Notes: generated by a model from the sequence alone, not told the origin. 64,000 nt of DNA from Geothrix sp. 21YS21S-2 (GCF_030846775.1 NZ_CP132910.1:5184136-5248135), one strand, 5' to 3'. Counted from the first letter of the stretch, positions 35,192 to 44,827 are shown. A program made the numbers and translations.

Positions 35192-36404
35192 GAACCTGCT
35201 CCAGGAGGGCTTTCGCCGCGGGGAAGGGCTCCAGGGCCCGCTCGAAGATCCCGAGGGAATACGCGATCGTCAGGCCGTAGTTGGTGAGGGGTACGCCCGC
35301 CTCCCGGGCCCGGTGGATGCGGCTGAGCATCTCCCTGCGGTTGCCGGTGCAGTTGCCGCAGTGCACGACGAGGCCGTAGGGGGTGAGGTCCTCGGGGAAG
35401 TCCCGGCCCTGGACGTGCTCGAATTCCAGCTTCGCGCCCACGTACTGGGTGAGCCAGCGGGGGATCTTCACCCGGCCGATGTCCTCGCCCACGGGGTGGT
35501 GGCCGCAGGTCTCGGCCACCAGGATCCGGTCGCCGCCCTTGAGCCGCTCGATGCCGAGGGTTCCCCGCACCTGCTCGGCCAGGTCGCCCTGGAAGCGGCT
35601 CATGAGGATGGAGAAGCTGGTCATGGGGATGTCCCGGGGCACGTCCGCGGCCACCTTCAGGAAGGCCTGGGAATCGGTCACCACGAGCGACGGCGGCTCC
35701 TTGAGCCGCGCCAGCGCGGGCCGCAGCTCGCGCTCCTGCACCACCATCACCATGGACTCCCCGTCCAGGAGATCGCGGATGGCCATGACCTGGGGCAGGA
35801 TGAGGCGGCCCTTGGGGGCCTCCTTGTCGATGGGCACCACCAGGACCGCGAGGCCCCCCGGCGGGACCAGGTCGGACACCAGGCGCCGGTTGTCGAAGAA
35901 GTCTGCCGGCGCGAGCCGCAGCAGGGCCTCCTTGAGGCCGGGGATGCCGGTGCCCCGGAGCGCGCTCACGGCCACGAAGGGGATCTCCGCCGGGTGGCGC
36001 GGGGCGGCGTCGCCGCCCAGGTCGGCCTTGTTGTGCACCACCAGGGCCGGCACCTTCCGGGCCTGGAGCTCCGCCAGGAGCCCCGCCTCGAACTCGCCCC
36101 AGCTGGTGCCCTCGGTGACGATGACGCCCAGGTCCACCCGGTCCAGCACGGCGCGGGTGCGGGCCATGCGGAGCTCGCCCAGGGCGCCCTCGTCGTCCAC
36201 GCCCGCCGTGTCCACGAAGAGCACGGGGCCCAGGGGAAGCAGCTCCATGGGCTTTTCCACGGGGTCCGTGGTGGTGCCTTTCACGTCCGAGACGATGCTC
36301 ACCTGCTGCCGGGTGAAGGCGTTGAGAAGGGAGGACTTGCCGACGTTGCGACGGCCGAACAAGCCAATGTGCAGGCGGAGGGAGCGGGGGGCGGGCTGGG
36401 TCAT
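35178..36404 (-). CDS. hydF: [FeFe] hydrogenase maturation GTPase HydF
   Basis: A 408-residue GTPase scaffold. The N-terminal G domain has the P-loop GRRNVGKSSLLNAF, the DTAGVDD switch and HNKADL. The C-terminal cluster-binding domain has CGHH ... VVHCGNC, the HydF metal motif. HydF carries the diiron precursor and delivers it to HydA. The start is the ATG overlapping the aspA stop by four bases. It is followed by hydE with a 14-base overlap. Confidence 0.94.
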   Translation of the reverse strand: MTQPAPRSLRLHIGLFGRRNVGKSSLLNAFTRQQVSIVSDVKGTTTDPVEKPMELLPLGPVLFVDTAGVDDEGALGELRMARTRAVLDRVDLGVIVTEGTSWGEFEAGLLAELQARKVPALVVHNKADLGGDAAPRHPAEIPFVAVSALRGTGIPGLKEALLRLAPADFFDNRRLVSDLVPPGGLAVLVVPIDKEAPKGRLILPQVMAIRDLLDGESMVMVVQERELRPALARLKEPPSLVVTDSQAFLKVAADVPRDIPMTSFSILMSRFQGDLAEQVRGTLGIERLKGGDRILVAETCGHHPVGEDIGRVKIPRWLTQYVGAKLEFEHVQGRDFPEDLTPYGLVVHCGNCTGNRREMLSRIHRAREAGVPLTNYGLTIAYSLGIFERALEPFPAAKALLEQVHAAK

Positions 36405-37804
36405 GGGCGGGGCTTCCTGAAGCCGAGGCGGCCCACCGCCTCGGGGCTGGTGAGCTCGTCGAACTGCGCCGCGGTGAAGTAGCCGTCCTCGATGCCGGCG
36501 GCCCGCAGCCCGCGGCCGGCGGCGCGGGCCACCAGTTCGCTGACGCGGTCGTACCCCAGCAGGGGCAGGAGGGCGGTGGCGGCGGCGGTGCCGTTCTCCA
36601 CCTGGGCGCGGCAGCGGGCCTCGTCGGCGGTGAGGCCCTCGACGCAATGGGTCCGCAGGATCATGCAGGCCCGGGCCAGGAGGTCGAAACTCTCCAGGAG
36701 GCAGTGGGCGGCCAGGGGCAGGAAGGGGTTGAGCTCCATGGAGCCCATGGCAGCGGCCATGGACAGGGCCTGGTCGTGGGCCATGGCGAGGAGGGCGGCC
36801 TGGGTCGCGGCCTCCGGGATCACCGGGTTGACCTTGCCGGGCATGATGGAGCTTCCCGCCTGGCGGGGAGGGAGCTTCAGCTCGCCCAGGCCCGCCTCGG
36901 GGCCGCTGGCAAGCACCCGCAGGTCCGTGGAGATCTTGACGAGGGTGGTGGCCAGGGCCTTCAGGAGGCCGGAGACCTCCACCAGCGTGTCGATGTTCTG
37001 GGTGGCCTCAACGAGGTTCTCGGCCCGGGCCAGGCCCATGCCGGTGAGGTCGCGCAGCTCGTCGACCACCCGGAAGATGTACTCCGTGGGCGCCGCCAGG
37101 CCCGTGCCGATGGCCGTGCCGCCCAGGTTCACCACGCGCAGGCGCTCCTCGGCCTTGGCAAGGCGCCAGCGGTCGCGGTTGAGGGCCTCGGCGTAGGCGC
37201 CCATGGACCGGCCCAGGGTCGTCAGCACGGCGTCCTGCAGCTCGGTGCGGGCCACCTTGACCACGTGGGCCAGCGCCTTCTCCTGGGCCTGGAAGGCCTC
37301 CTGGAGGGCCAGAACCTGGCGCTCCAGCTCCCGGAGGCCCTGGATGGCGGCGATGCGCAGGGCGGTGGGGAAGGTGTCGTTGGTGCTCTGGTGGAGGTTC
37401 GCGTGGTCCAGCGGGGAGACGGCGGCGTAGTCGCCCCGGGACAGGCCCAGCAGCTCCAGGGCCCGGTTGGCCAGGACCTCGTTGACGTTCATGTTGGTGG
37501 AGGTGCCGGCCCCGCCCTGCAGGGCATCCACCGGGATGTCGGCGTCCAGGAGGCCGTCCATGAGCTCCCGGCAGGCCTGCTCCAGGGCGTCCGCCTTGAG
37601 GGCGTCCGGAAGGAAGCCCAGGTTCCGGTTGGTGCGCAGGGCGGCGAGCTTCACGGCCCCGAAGGCGTGGATCAGCTCGGGGTGCACGGGCCGGCCCAGC
37701 AGCGGGAAGTTCTCCAGGGCCCGGGCGGTGTGGACGCCGTGGCGGGCCGAAGCCGGGACGTCCAGCTCTCCAAGGTTGTCCTTCTCCCGGCGGGTCTCGC
37801 TCAT
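36401..37804 (-). CDS. aspA: Aspartate ammonia-lyase
   Basis: A 467-residue fumarase/aspartase superfamily protein. The signature GSSIMPGKVNPVIPE is complete, the N-terminal half has TSTNMNVNEV, and SPLDHANLHQSTNDTFPTA includes a catalytic region. It converts aspartate to fumarate and ammonia. It is the first gene of aspA-hydF-hydE with a four-base overlap to hydF. aspA is often found inside hyd maturation clusters of anaerobes, where the ammonia may supply the bridging dithiomethylamine nitrogen; that link is from general knowledge and inference. Confidence 0.92.
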   Translation of the reverse strand: MSETRREKDNLGELDVPASARHGVHTARALENFPLLGRPVHPELIHAFGAVKLAALRTNRNLGFLPDALKADALEQACRELMDGLLDADIPVDALQGGAGTSTNMNVNEVLANRALELLGLSRGDYAAVSPLDHANLHQSTNDTFPTALRIAAIQGLRELERQVLALQEAFQAQEKALAHVVKVARTELQDAVLTTLGRSMGAYAEALNRDRWRLAKAEERLRVVNLGGTAIGTGLAAPTEYIFRVVDELRDLTGMGLARAENLVEATQNIDTLVEVSGLLKALATTLVKISTDLRVLASGPEAGLGELKLPPRQAGSSIMPGKVNPVIPEAATQAALLAMAHDQALSMAAAMGSMELNPFLPLAAHCLLESFDLLARACMILRTHCVEGLTADEARCRAQVENGTAAATALLPLLGYDRVSELVARAAGRGLRAAGIEDGYFTAAQFDELTSPEAVGRLGFRKPRP

Positions 37805-37941
37805 GGCTCCAGGATAGGATACCGGCGCGGTCCCCGTTCCTGAGATTCCGTTGCAGCCCTGCGACCCCGGTCACAACTCGCCCCGGCCCCGGCCACGGGG
37901 GTGGTTGAATTGAAGCTTGCGCGACTGAGAGGAGTTCAGGA

Positions 37942-40077
37942 ATGTCGGACTACCGGATCAAGGAACACCCGATTCTGCCCATCCCGGCGGAACCCACCCT
38001 GGCCTTCACCTGGCAGGGCAGGGACCTCAAGGCGCGGGTGGGCGAGACCATCTCCTCGGCGCTCTTCTCCAACGGCATCCGGACCTTCGGCCACCACCAC
38101 AAGGACGGCGCCCCCATGGGCATCTTCTGCGCCAACGGCCAGTGCGCCCAGTGCTCGGTCATCGCCGACGGGCTGCCGGTGAAGTCCTGCATGGTCCCCG
38201 TGCGCGACGGCATGACCGTGGCCCCCCTGGACGGCAAGCCCGTCCTGCCCGACGTGGGCGAGGGCGACCTGGCGTTCCGGGACATCGAGACCCTCAACGT
38301 GGAGTGCCTGATCCTGGGCGGCGGCCCCGCGGGGCTGTCGGCCGCGGTGGAGCTGGGCAAGGCGGGCGTGGGCGTGGTGCTGGTGGACGACAAGGCCGAC
38401 CTGGGCGGCAAGCTCGTTCTGCAGACCCACAAGTTCTTCGGGTCCATCGACGCCTGCCACGCGGGCACGCGCGGCATGGACATCGGCCGCAAGCTCGAGG
38501 CCGAGGTGCGGAAATTCGAGAACGTGCGCATCTGGGCCAACAGCAATGCCCTGGCGGTCTTCTCGGACCGCAAGGTGGGCATCCTGCGCGAGGGCCACTA
38601 CGTCCTCGTCCAGCCCCAGGTGCTGCTGGTGGCCACCGGCGCCCGGGAGAAGTCGCTCGTGTTCCGGGGCAACACGCTGCCCGGCGTCTACGGGGCCGGC
38701 GCCTTCCAGACCCTGGTGAACCGGGACATGGTCAAGCCATCGGACCGGCTCTTCGTCATCGGCGGCGGCAACGTGGGCCTGATCGCGGCCTACCATGCGC
38801 TGCAGGCCGGCATCGAGGTGGTGGGGCTCTGCGAGGCCCTGCCGGAGTGCGGCGGCTACAAGGTGCACCGGGACAAGCTGGTGCGCATGGGCGTGCCCAT
38901 CCACAACAGCCACACCGTCATCTCCGCCAACGGCGAGGGCGAGGTGGAGTCGGTGACCATCGCCAAATTGGACGCGGCCTGGAAGGTGGTGCCGGGCACC
39001 GAGAAGACGTTCAAGTGCGACACCGTGCTGGTGGCCGTGGGCCTGGAGCCGGTGAACGAGTTCTTCGGCAAGGCCAAGGAGTTCGGCCTGCCGGTCTACT
39101 CCGCGGGCGACGCCGAGGAGATCGCCGAGGCATCCGCGGCCATGTTCACCGGCAAGATCCGGGGCCTGGAGATCGCCCGGGCCCTGGGCCGGGACACGGG
39201 CGAAGTGCCCACGGAGTGGCACCGCACCGCCGCCGTGCTCAAGTCCCGTCCGGGCGCCACCATCACCGAGGAGATCCCCGAGGACGAGAAGGGGGTCTTC
39301 CCCGTCTTCCACTGCAGCCAGGAGATCCCCTGCAACCCCTGCACCAGCATCTGCCCGCAGGGTTCGATCATGATCGAGGGCAACGACATCCTGGGGGTGC
39401 CGACCTTCAACGAGAAGGACTGCATCGCCTGCGAGCAGTGCGTCGCGGTGTGCCCGGGCCTGGCCATCACGCTCCTGGACTACCGCCGGGGCGGGGACGA
39501 GGTCCTGGTGTCGATCCCCTACGAGTTCCCCGGGTCCACCATCAAGGCCGGCGACACGGTCACGGTGCTGGACACGCTGGGACGGATCCTGGGCAACGTG
39601 AAGGTGGACCGGGTGCGCTCGCCCAAGTTCGCCGACCACGCGGTGCTGGTGAAGGTGCGGGCGCCCTTCGAGATCGCCAAGCAGATCGCGGGCATCCGGG
39701 TGCAGCAGCCCTGGGTTTCCGAGCCGATGCCCGAGAAGGTGGAACGCCTGGCCGACGACGAGATCGTCTGCCGCTGCGAGCGGGTCACCGCCGGGGACGT
39801 GCGGGCCCAGATCCGGGCCGGGGTGCGGGACATGAACGAGCTGAAGGCCTCGACCCGGGCCGGCATGGGCGCCTGCGGCGGCAAGACCTGCCCCAGCCTC
39901 ATCCGGCGCATCTTCCGGGAGGAGGGCGTCAAGGATTCCGAGATCACCGAGCTCACCCAGCGCCCCATCTTCATGGAGGTGCCCCTGGGGGCCTTCGCGG
40001 GCGTGGTGACGGGGGAGGGTCCCGTGCAGGACGTGGCGCGCGCGCACGCGGTAGGCGCCTTCCAGGGAGGTCTGTGA
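37942..40077 (+). CDS. FAD-dependent amine/imino acid oxidoreductase large subunit (SoxA/OoxA-like) with Fe-S domains
   Basis: A 711-residue multidomain flavoprotein. Residues about 20-95 form a 2Fe-2S domain (CANGQCAQCSV), followed by two nucleotide-binding motifs (ILGGGPAGLSAA and VIGGGNVGLIA). A 4Fe-4S ferredoxin-like insert (CNPCTSICPQG and CIACEQCVAVCPG) lies near 450-500, and a BFD-like segment (CRCERVTAGDV ... CGGKTC) near the C-terminus. This is the layout of the large subunit of sarcosine, octopine or proline oxidoreductases. The extra ferredoxin domain points to electron transfer to a carrier rather than oxygen. The partner gene overlaps by one base. Substrate is unknown. Confidence 0.8.
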   Translation: MSDYRIKEHPILPIPAEPTLAFTWQGRDLKARVGETISSALFSNGIRTFGHHHKDGAPMGIFCANGQCAQCSVIADGLPVKSCMVPVRDGMTVAPLDGKPVLPDVGEGDLAFRDIETLNVECLILGGGPAGLSAAVELGKAGVGVVLVDDKADLGGKLVLQTHKFFGSIDACHAGTRGMDIGRKLEAEVRKFENVRIWANSNALAVFSDRKVGILREGHYVLVQPQVLLVATGAREKSLVFRGNTLPGVYGAGAFQTLVNRDMVKPSDRLFVIGGGNVGLIAAYHALQAGIEVVGLCEALPECGGYKVHRDKLVRMGVPIHNSHTVISANGEGEVESVTIAKLDAAWKVVPGTEKTFKCDTVLVAVGLEPVNEFFGKAKEFGLPVYSAGDAEEIAEASAAMFTGKIRGLEIARALGRDTGEVPTEWHRTAAVLKSRPGATITEEIPEDEKGVFPVFHCSQEIPCNPCTSICPQGSIMIEGNDILGVPTFNEKDCIACEQCVAVCPGLAITLLDYRRGGDEVLVSIPYEFPGSTIKAGDTVTVLDTLGRILGNVKVDRVRSPKFADHAVLVKVRAPFEIAKQIAGIRVQQPWVSEPMPEKVERLADDEIVCRCERVTAGDVRAQIRAGVRDMNELKASTRAGMGACGGKTCPSLIRRIFREEGVKDSEITELTQRPIFMEVPLGAFAGVVTGEGPVQDVARAHAVGAFQGGL

Positions 40078-41234
40078 TGAGCACCGCCGTCTACGACGTC
40101 ATCGTCATCGGTGCGGGCAGCGTCGGCATGCCCACCGCCATGCACCTGGCGGAAAAGGGCCTGAAGGTGCTCTGCCTCGACCAGTTCGCCTCCCCCGGCC
40201 AGGGCAGCAACAAGTGCGCCATCGGCGGCATCCGCGCCACGCACTCGTCCCCCGCCAAGATCAAGCTCTGCCTGGACAGCCTGCGCACCTTCGGCCACTG
40301 GAAGGAGGAGCACGGGTGGGACATCGAGTGGGCGCGGGGCGGCTACGCCTTCGTGGCCTACCGCCCCCACGAGGAGCGGCTCCTGAAGAACCTCCTGGTC
40401 GTGCAGAAGCAGGCCGGCCTGAACATCGAGTGGAAGGACCGCAAGGAGCTGCTTCAGGTGGCTCCGGGCCTGCGGGAGGAAGGGCTGCTGGGCGGCACCT
40501 TCTCCCCCGAGGACGGTTCGGCCTCCCCCATGCGCAGCTGCCTGGGCTTCCACCGCCGCGCCGTGGAACTGGGCGTGGACTGCCGCTTCAACGAGAAGGT
40601 CACCAGCATCATGCGGCGCAAGGGCAAGGTGGTGGGCGTGCGCACCGACAAGGGCGGCTACGCCACCGGGTGCATCGTCAACGCCGCCGGTCCCTGGGCC
40701 CGGGCCGTGGCCCAGGCCGGGGGCCTCGACGCCCCGGTGGTGCCGGACTGCCACGAGGCGGGCATCAGCGAGGCCGTGGCCCCCTTCCTGGACCCGATGG
40801 TCGTGGACATCCGCCCCGCCCCCGGTTCCGAGAACTTCTACTTCTACCAGCACAAGCCCGGCCAGGTGGTCTTCTGCATCACCCCCAACCCCCCCGTGGT
40901 GGGCTCGGACCGCCGCGAGACCAGCGCCTACCTGCCCATGATCGCCCGCCGCATGGTGGACCTCATGCCCAAGCTGGGCAACCTGAAGGTGCGCCGCACC
41001 TGGCGCGGCCTCTACCCCATGACTCCCGACGGCGCGCCGCTGGTGGGCCGTTCCGCCTCGCTGGAAGGCTACATCGACGCCATCGGCATGTGCGGCCAGG
41101 GCTACATGCTGGGCCCCGGCGTGGGCGCCCTGGTGGCGCGGCTGGCCACGGACTCCCTGCAGGAGGGCGACGCCGCCATCCTGGAGGAGCTGAGCCCGGC
41201 GCGCGCCTTCGGAGGCGTGGAGGCGCTGAAGTAG
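40077..41234 (+). CDS. FAD-dependent amine/imino acid oxidase small subunit (DAO family, SoxB-like)
   Basis: A 385-residue DAO-type flavoprotein. The N-terminal motif VIVIGAGSVGMPTAMHLAEKG binds FAD, VNAAGPWA is the second cofactor segment, and TPDGAPLVG ... GMCGQGYMLGPGVG is the C-terminal FAD region. It overlaps the large subunit stop (TGATG), so the two are coupled and probably form a heteromer. By family it carries the substrate-oxidising site for glycine, sarcosine, proline, or an opine-like amine. Confidence 0.83.
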   Translation: MSTAVYDVIVIGAGSVGMPTAMHLAEKGLKVLCLDQFASPGQGSNKCAIGGIRATHSSPAKIKLCLDSLRTFGHWKEEHGWDIEWARGGYAFVAYRPHEERLLKNLLVVQKQAGLNIEWKDRKELLQVAPGLREEGLLGGTFSPEDGSASPMRSCLGFHRRAVELGVDCRFNEKVTSIMRRKGKVVGVRTDKGGYATGCIVNAAGPWARAVAQAGGLDAPVVPDCHEAGISEAVAPFLDPMVVDIRPAPGSENFYFYQHKPGQVVFCITPNPPVVGSDRRETSAYLPMIARRMVDLMPKLGNLKVRRTWRGLYPMTPDGAPLVGRSASLEGYIDAIGMCGQGYMLGPGVGALVARLATDSLQEGDAAILEELSPARAFGGVEALK

Positions 41235-41237
41235 GCC

Positions 41238-41501
41238 CTAGGCGAGCGCGTCCACGGATCCCGTGGATGCGTTCGCAAGAGTCATTGCCGCCTTTGCCGT
41301 CCTAGCCTGGGACCGTTGCTGGATCTTGGCCTGGAGGGCCTCGATCTGGGCCTTGATCTCGCGGATCTTCGTGGCCTTGGTGGTCTCGTCCATCTTGCTG
41401 GTTTCGACGCGCTGGAGTTCCATCTGCCTGGCCTGGAGCTGGGTCTGGAGCGCGGTGGTCGCCGTGGTTCCGGTGCTGGCGGTCAGGGCGGTAATGTCCA
41501 T
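41238..41501 (-). CDS. Small coiled-coil protein, FlxA-like
   Basis: An 87-residue protein. A Thr/Ala-rich N-terminus (MDITALTASTGTTATTALQ) precedes a charged coiled coil (about residues 22-70) with heptad-like spacing, and a short Ala/Ser tail. The layout resembles FlxA-like proteins, sometimes linked to flagella, but nothing in the immediate neighbourhood supports this. It ends three bases from the convergent oxidase gene. Confidence 0.6.
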   Translation of the reverse strand: MDITALTASTGTTATTALQTQLQARQMELQRVETSKMDETTKATKIREIKAQIEALQAKIQQRSQARTAKAAMTLANASTGSVDALA

Positions 41502-41965
41502 GGGAACCCCTTTTCCGAATGAGTGTCCAGCATAGGTGGGGATGGCCCAGGGGCCAGAAATACCGTCGAGTCGGGTTCAGACACCGCCGAATTGGGGTTT
41601 TCCCCGTGCGAGTTCACCGGAGGCCGCGCGGCCCTGTTTTCACGCGTTCGCGAGGGGGGCCCCTGCGTGGAATCAAAACGGAACGGAGGCCCGGCATCCT
41701 CAAGACCCAGCTTCTGGACCTATTTCTTGCCCGGCCAGATGTGCCTGAAGGACGCGAATACAATTTCATTATTTGCATCCTTTGGTCTAAATCAAATTTC
41801 GAATGGGGACATCCCTTCGACTTCCTTTGGTCAATATTTTTCAGAAGACGGAAAATCGGATTGAATCAGCTCCATAAATAGGTGGGAAGCGATAACCACC
41901 TGAGTGGTGAAGTCTATTGCGTTAGGCAAAATTCAAACTGGAAATTGGCACCTCAAGCGATTTCA
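41502..41965. other. 464-base intergenic region, AT-rich in its second half
   Basis: No convincing gene is visible. Positions about 41750-41960 have much lower GC than the surroundings. A small hairpin, CCAC-CTGA-GTGG, occurs near 41896-41907. No riboswitch or terminator could be assigned. Three short plus-strand frames lack ribosome binding sites and family resemblance. Confidence 0.4.
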
Positions 41966-44008
41966 TCAAGGTCCTTGCCAACCGCGACCGTACTTCTCCA
42001 GCGCCCCCTTCACCGCCTGGATGAAGGCCTGCACCCGGTAGGGCTTCTGCAGGAACCCCGCCAGGCCCTCGCCCTTGAAGCGGTTCACGGCCTCCGATTC
42101 GTTGAAGCCGCTGCTGAGCACCACGGGCGTGGCGTGCCCCCGGGCGCGCAGGGCGGTGAAGGCCTCGGCGCCGTCCATGTGGGGCATGGTCAGGTCCATG
42201 ATGATCAGGCGGATGTCGGCCTTGTGGGTCTCGTAGAGCATCAGGGCCTCCATGCCGTCCGCGGCCAGGAGGGCGTCGAAGCCCATCTGGGCGAGGATTC
42301 CCGCGGCCATGGAGCGGATGCTCTCTTCGTCGTCGACCACCAGGATGGTGCCTGCGCCGCGGAACTCCTGGGGGGCCTCCGGGGCCGCCTGGGGGCCCGC
42401 GGCGGCGCCGGAGGCCGGGAACAGGAGCTTGAAGGTGGTCCCCTTGCCCAGTTCGCTGTAGACGCGGATGCCGCCGCCGTGGCCCCTGATGATGCCCTGG
42501 ATGGCCGAGAGGCCCAGGCCCCGGCCCGAGAACTTGGTGGTGAAGAAGGGCTCGAAGATCCGCTTCATGGTCTCGGGACTCATGCCGGCGCCGTCGTCGG
42601 CCACCTCCAGGGTGACGAAGGTGCCCGGCTTCATGGGCTGGCTCTGGAAGGTGCGCTCCAGGTAGTCGGCGTCCGCGCTCATGACGCCGGTGCGGACGGT
42701 GACCGTTCCGGGCCGGTCCCCGATGGCGTCGGAGGCGTTGATCACCAGGTTCATCACGACCTGCTGGAGCTGGCTCGCGTCGGCCTCGATCGGGGGCAGC
42801 GTCCGGTCCAGGCTGTAGCGGATGGAGACCTTCTTGGAAATGGAGATGGTGAGCAGGTGGGTCATCTCCTCCACCAGGGCGTTGAGCTGGAGGGGCTTGA
42901 TCTCGAAGGTGCCCCGGCCCGAGTAGGCCAGCATCTGCCGGGTGAGGTTGGTGGCCTTGACCACGAGGCTCTCGATGGTCTTGAGGCGGGTGGAGGCGGA
43001 GGCGGCGGGGTTGATCTCCATCTGGGCCAGGCCCAGGTTGCCCAGGATGGCGCCCAGCAGGTTGTTGAAGTCGTGGGCGATCCCGCCGGAGAGGACGCCC
43101 AGGGACTCCAGCTTCTGGCTCTGGAGGCGGGCCTGCTCGGCCAGCTTGCGGTCGGTGATGTCCGTGCTGATGATCCCGATGCCCCAGTTCCGGCCCTCGC
43201 CGTCCACCAGGGGGAATTTCTGGGACAGGTAGTCGTGGCCGGACCCGTCGGCGTGGGTCCAGCGCTCCTCCACCTCCACGGCCTGGGCCGCCCCCAGGAT
43301 CTTGCGGTCCAGGAGCGTCACCTCCTCGCCCCGGGGGGGCGGCAGGATGTCCAGGTCGGTCCTGCCCAGGATCTGCTCCGCGGGCAGGCCCAGGAGGGCC
43401 TCCATGGCCGGGTTGAGGAGCAGGTAGCGGCCGTCGGCGCCCTTGAAGGCGATGGCCGCGGTGGCGTGGCGCACGAAGCCCTGGAGGCGGATCTCGCTTT
43501 CCTGGAGCCCGCGGGTGGTCGCCGCGACGGTCTCCTCCAGTTCCTTGGCGAAGGACGCCATGCGGGCCTCGGCGTCCTTCTGCATCGTGACGTCCCGGGT
43601 GACCTTGACGAAGCCCTTCAGGTCCCCCCCGGAGCCGCGCAGGGCGGTGATCACCACGTTGGCCATGAAGCGGGAGCCGTCCTTGCGGACCCTCCAGCCC
43701 TCCTGCTGGCAGGTGCCGTACTCCCCCGCCAGGGCGAGTTCCTGGGCCGGGAGGCCCGCGGCCACGTCCTCGGGCTCATAGAAAATGGAGAAGTGCCGCC
43801 CCAGGACCTCGCCGGCCTCGTAGCCCTTGAGGCGCTGGGCGCCCTGGTTCCAGGAGGCCACCCTCCCCTGGGGGTCCAGCATGAAGATGGCGTAGTCCTT
43901 GACCTGCTCGATGAAGAGCTGGAACCGCTCCTGGAGGTACTCCCGGTCTTCGGCTTCGGCCCTGGGGGGCGCAGGGTCGGCGAAGAGCTTCTGGAGGGGT
44001 TTCCACAT
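41966..44008 (-). CDS. Hybrid PAS sensor histidine kinase with receiver domain
   Basis: About 680 residues, cytoplasmic, with no membrane helices. Three PAS-type domains are seen (DYAIFMLDPQGRVASWNQGA; FVRHATAAIAFKGADGRYLL; the third ending in the TDITDRKLAEQ hinge). The HisKA region GGIAHDFNNLLGAILGNLGL contains the phospho-acceptor His, followed by the ATPase N box (MNLVINASDAIGD) and the G boxes (DDGAGMSPE, GRGLGLSAIQGI). The C-terminal receiver has LIIMDLTMPHMDG with its phospho-acceptor Asp. The start at MWKPLQKLF is preferred to upstream codons. Ligand and output are unknown; a soluble redox or metabolite sensor is likely. Confidence 0.88.
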   Translation of the reverse strand: MWKPLQKLFADPAPPRAEAEDREYLQERFQLFIEQVKDYAIFMLDPQGRVASWNQGAQRLKGYEAGEVLGRHFSIFYEPEDVAAGLPAQELALAGEYGTCQQEGWRVRKDGSRFMANVVITALRGSGGDLKGFVKVTRDVTMQKDAEARMASFAKELEETVAATTRGLQESEIRLQGFVRHATAAIAFKGADGRYLLLNPAMEALLGLPAEQILGRTDLDILPPPRGEEVTLLDRKILGAAQAVEVEERWTHADGSGHDYLSQKFPLVDGEGRNWGIGIISTDITDRKLAEQARLQSQKLESLGVLSGGIAHDFNNLLGAILGNLGLAQMEINPAASASTRLKTIESLVVKATNLTRQMLAYSGRGTFEIKPLQLNALVEEMTHLLTISISKKVSIRYSLDRTLPPIEADASQLQQVVMNLVINASDAIGDRPGTVTVRTGVMSADADYLERTFQSQPMKPGTFVTLEVADDGAGMSPETMKRIFEPFFTTKFSGRGLGLSAIQGIIRGHGGGIRVYSELGKGTTFKLLFPASGAAAGPQAAPEAPQEFRGAGTILVVDDEESIRSMAAGILAQMGFDALLAADGMEALMLYETHKADIRLIIMDLTMPHMDGAEAFTALRARGHATPVVLSSGFNESEAVNRFKGEGLAGFLQKPYRVQAFIQAVKGALEKYGRGWQGP

Positions 44009-44098
44009 GGGCGCGTCCGGAGGGCGTTGCCAGGAGTATGGCCCTCCGCGACCCGGATTCAATGTCAAAAAACCGGTCATCCGAAATGGAATCAATTG

Positions 44099-44827
44099 TT
44101 AATTACCTGTCGGGTGCTCCGCCGCGAACCCTTCGACCCGCCTGAACAGGGCGAGCACCGTGGCGCTGGTCCAGAGGTTCAGCAGGGTCCCCAGGAAATT
44201 CCCCACCCACATGCCGGGATGGGTGAGGCGCACCCAGGGCGTCGGGGCCTCGCCCAGGGGCGTGAGGGCCAGGGCGAGCACGCCCATGTAGACCAGGTAG
44301 AGGGTCGCCAGGGCCAGGACCACCAGCATCACCCGGCGCCAGGCCTGCACCATCATCCGGAGGCTGGCCCGCGCCGCCACGGGCAGCGGCTCGCCCCGCA
44401 GGAGGACCCGCAGGGGCGCCCACCCGAAGGCGAACAGGATCATGAGGCCGGGCACGACGAGGAGGACCATCCCCAGGAAGACCCCCGCGTAGAGGAGGAT
44501 CCGGGCGGCCATCGCCGGCACCCAGCGCTCCTCGAAGAGCCGTTCCCACCCCGCCACGGGGTTCAGGGTCCGGTCCCCTGCGCTGGCGTCGGCCTCGGCC
44601 AGGAACCGGGGGATGAAATACATTTCCAGGGGTACCAGGCATGCGAAGGTGAGGACGAACCGGACCAGGTCGTCGTCCGGCAGGCCCACCTTGATCTGGA
44701 GCAGCGGCGGGAGGGCGGCGAGGACCATGCCCAGGGCGGCCAGGGCCAGGGCGGCGAGGGGGCGGCGGGTGAGGAAGGCCATCCCTTCGGAGAAGCTGGC
44801 GAGATCGGATTTGGGTGACTTGATCAT
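44099..44827 (-). CDS. Polytopic membrane protein of unknown function
   Basis: About 242 residues starting at MIKSPKSDLASF. Five or six hydrophobic segments are visible (LAALALAALGMVLAALPP; ILLYAGVFLGMVLLVVPGLMILFAFG; VMLVVLALATLYLVYMGVLALAL). The VVPGLMILFAFGWAPL segment resembles the glycerophosphoryl diester/YciC-type membrane domains, but I cannot place it in a family. It is divergent from yqgE with only about 30 bases between starts. Confidence 0.65.
   Translation of the reverse strand: MIKSPKSDLASFSEGMAFLTRRPLAALALAALGMVLAALPPLLQIKVGLPDDDLVRFVLTFACLVPLEMYFIPRFLAEADASAGDRTLNPVAGWERLFEERWVPAMAARILLYAGVFLGMVLLVVPGLMILFAFGWAPLRVLLRGEPLPVAARASLRMMVQAWRRVMLVVLALATLYLVYMGVLALALTPLGEAPTPWVRLTHPGMWVGNFLGTLLNLWTSATVLALFRRVEGFAAEHPTGN

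Noticed and set aside
38142..40076. Possible N-terminal extension of the DAO-type subunit into a 1030-residue protein
   Set aside because: The extension is an out-of-frame shadow of the large subunit; the real start is the ATG in TGATG at 40077.
41502..41965. Riboswitch or small RNA in the AT-rich gap
   Set aside because: No known riboswitch core or terminator pair could be matched; only a 4-bp hairpin is visible.
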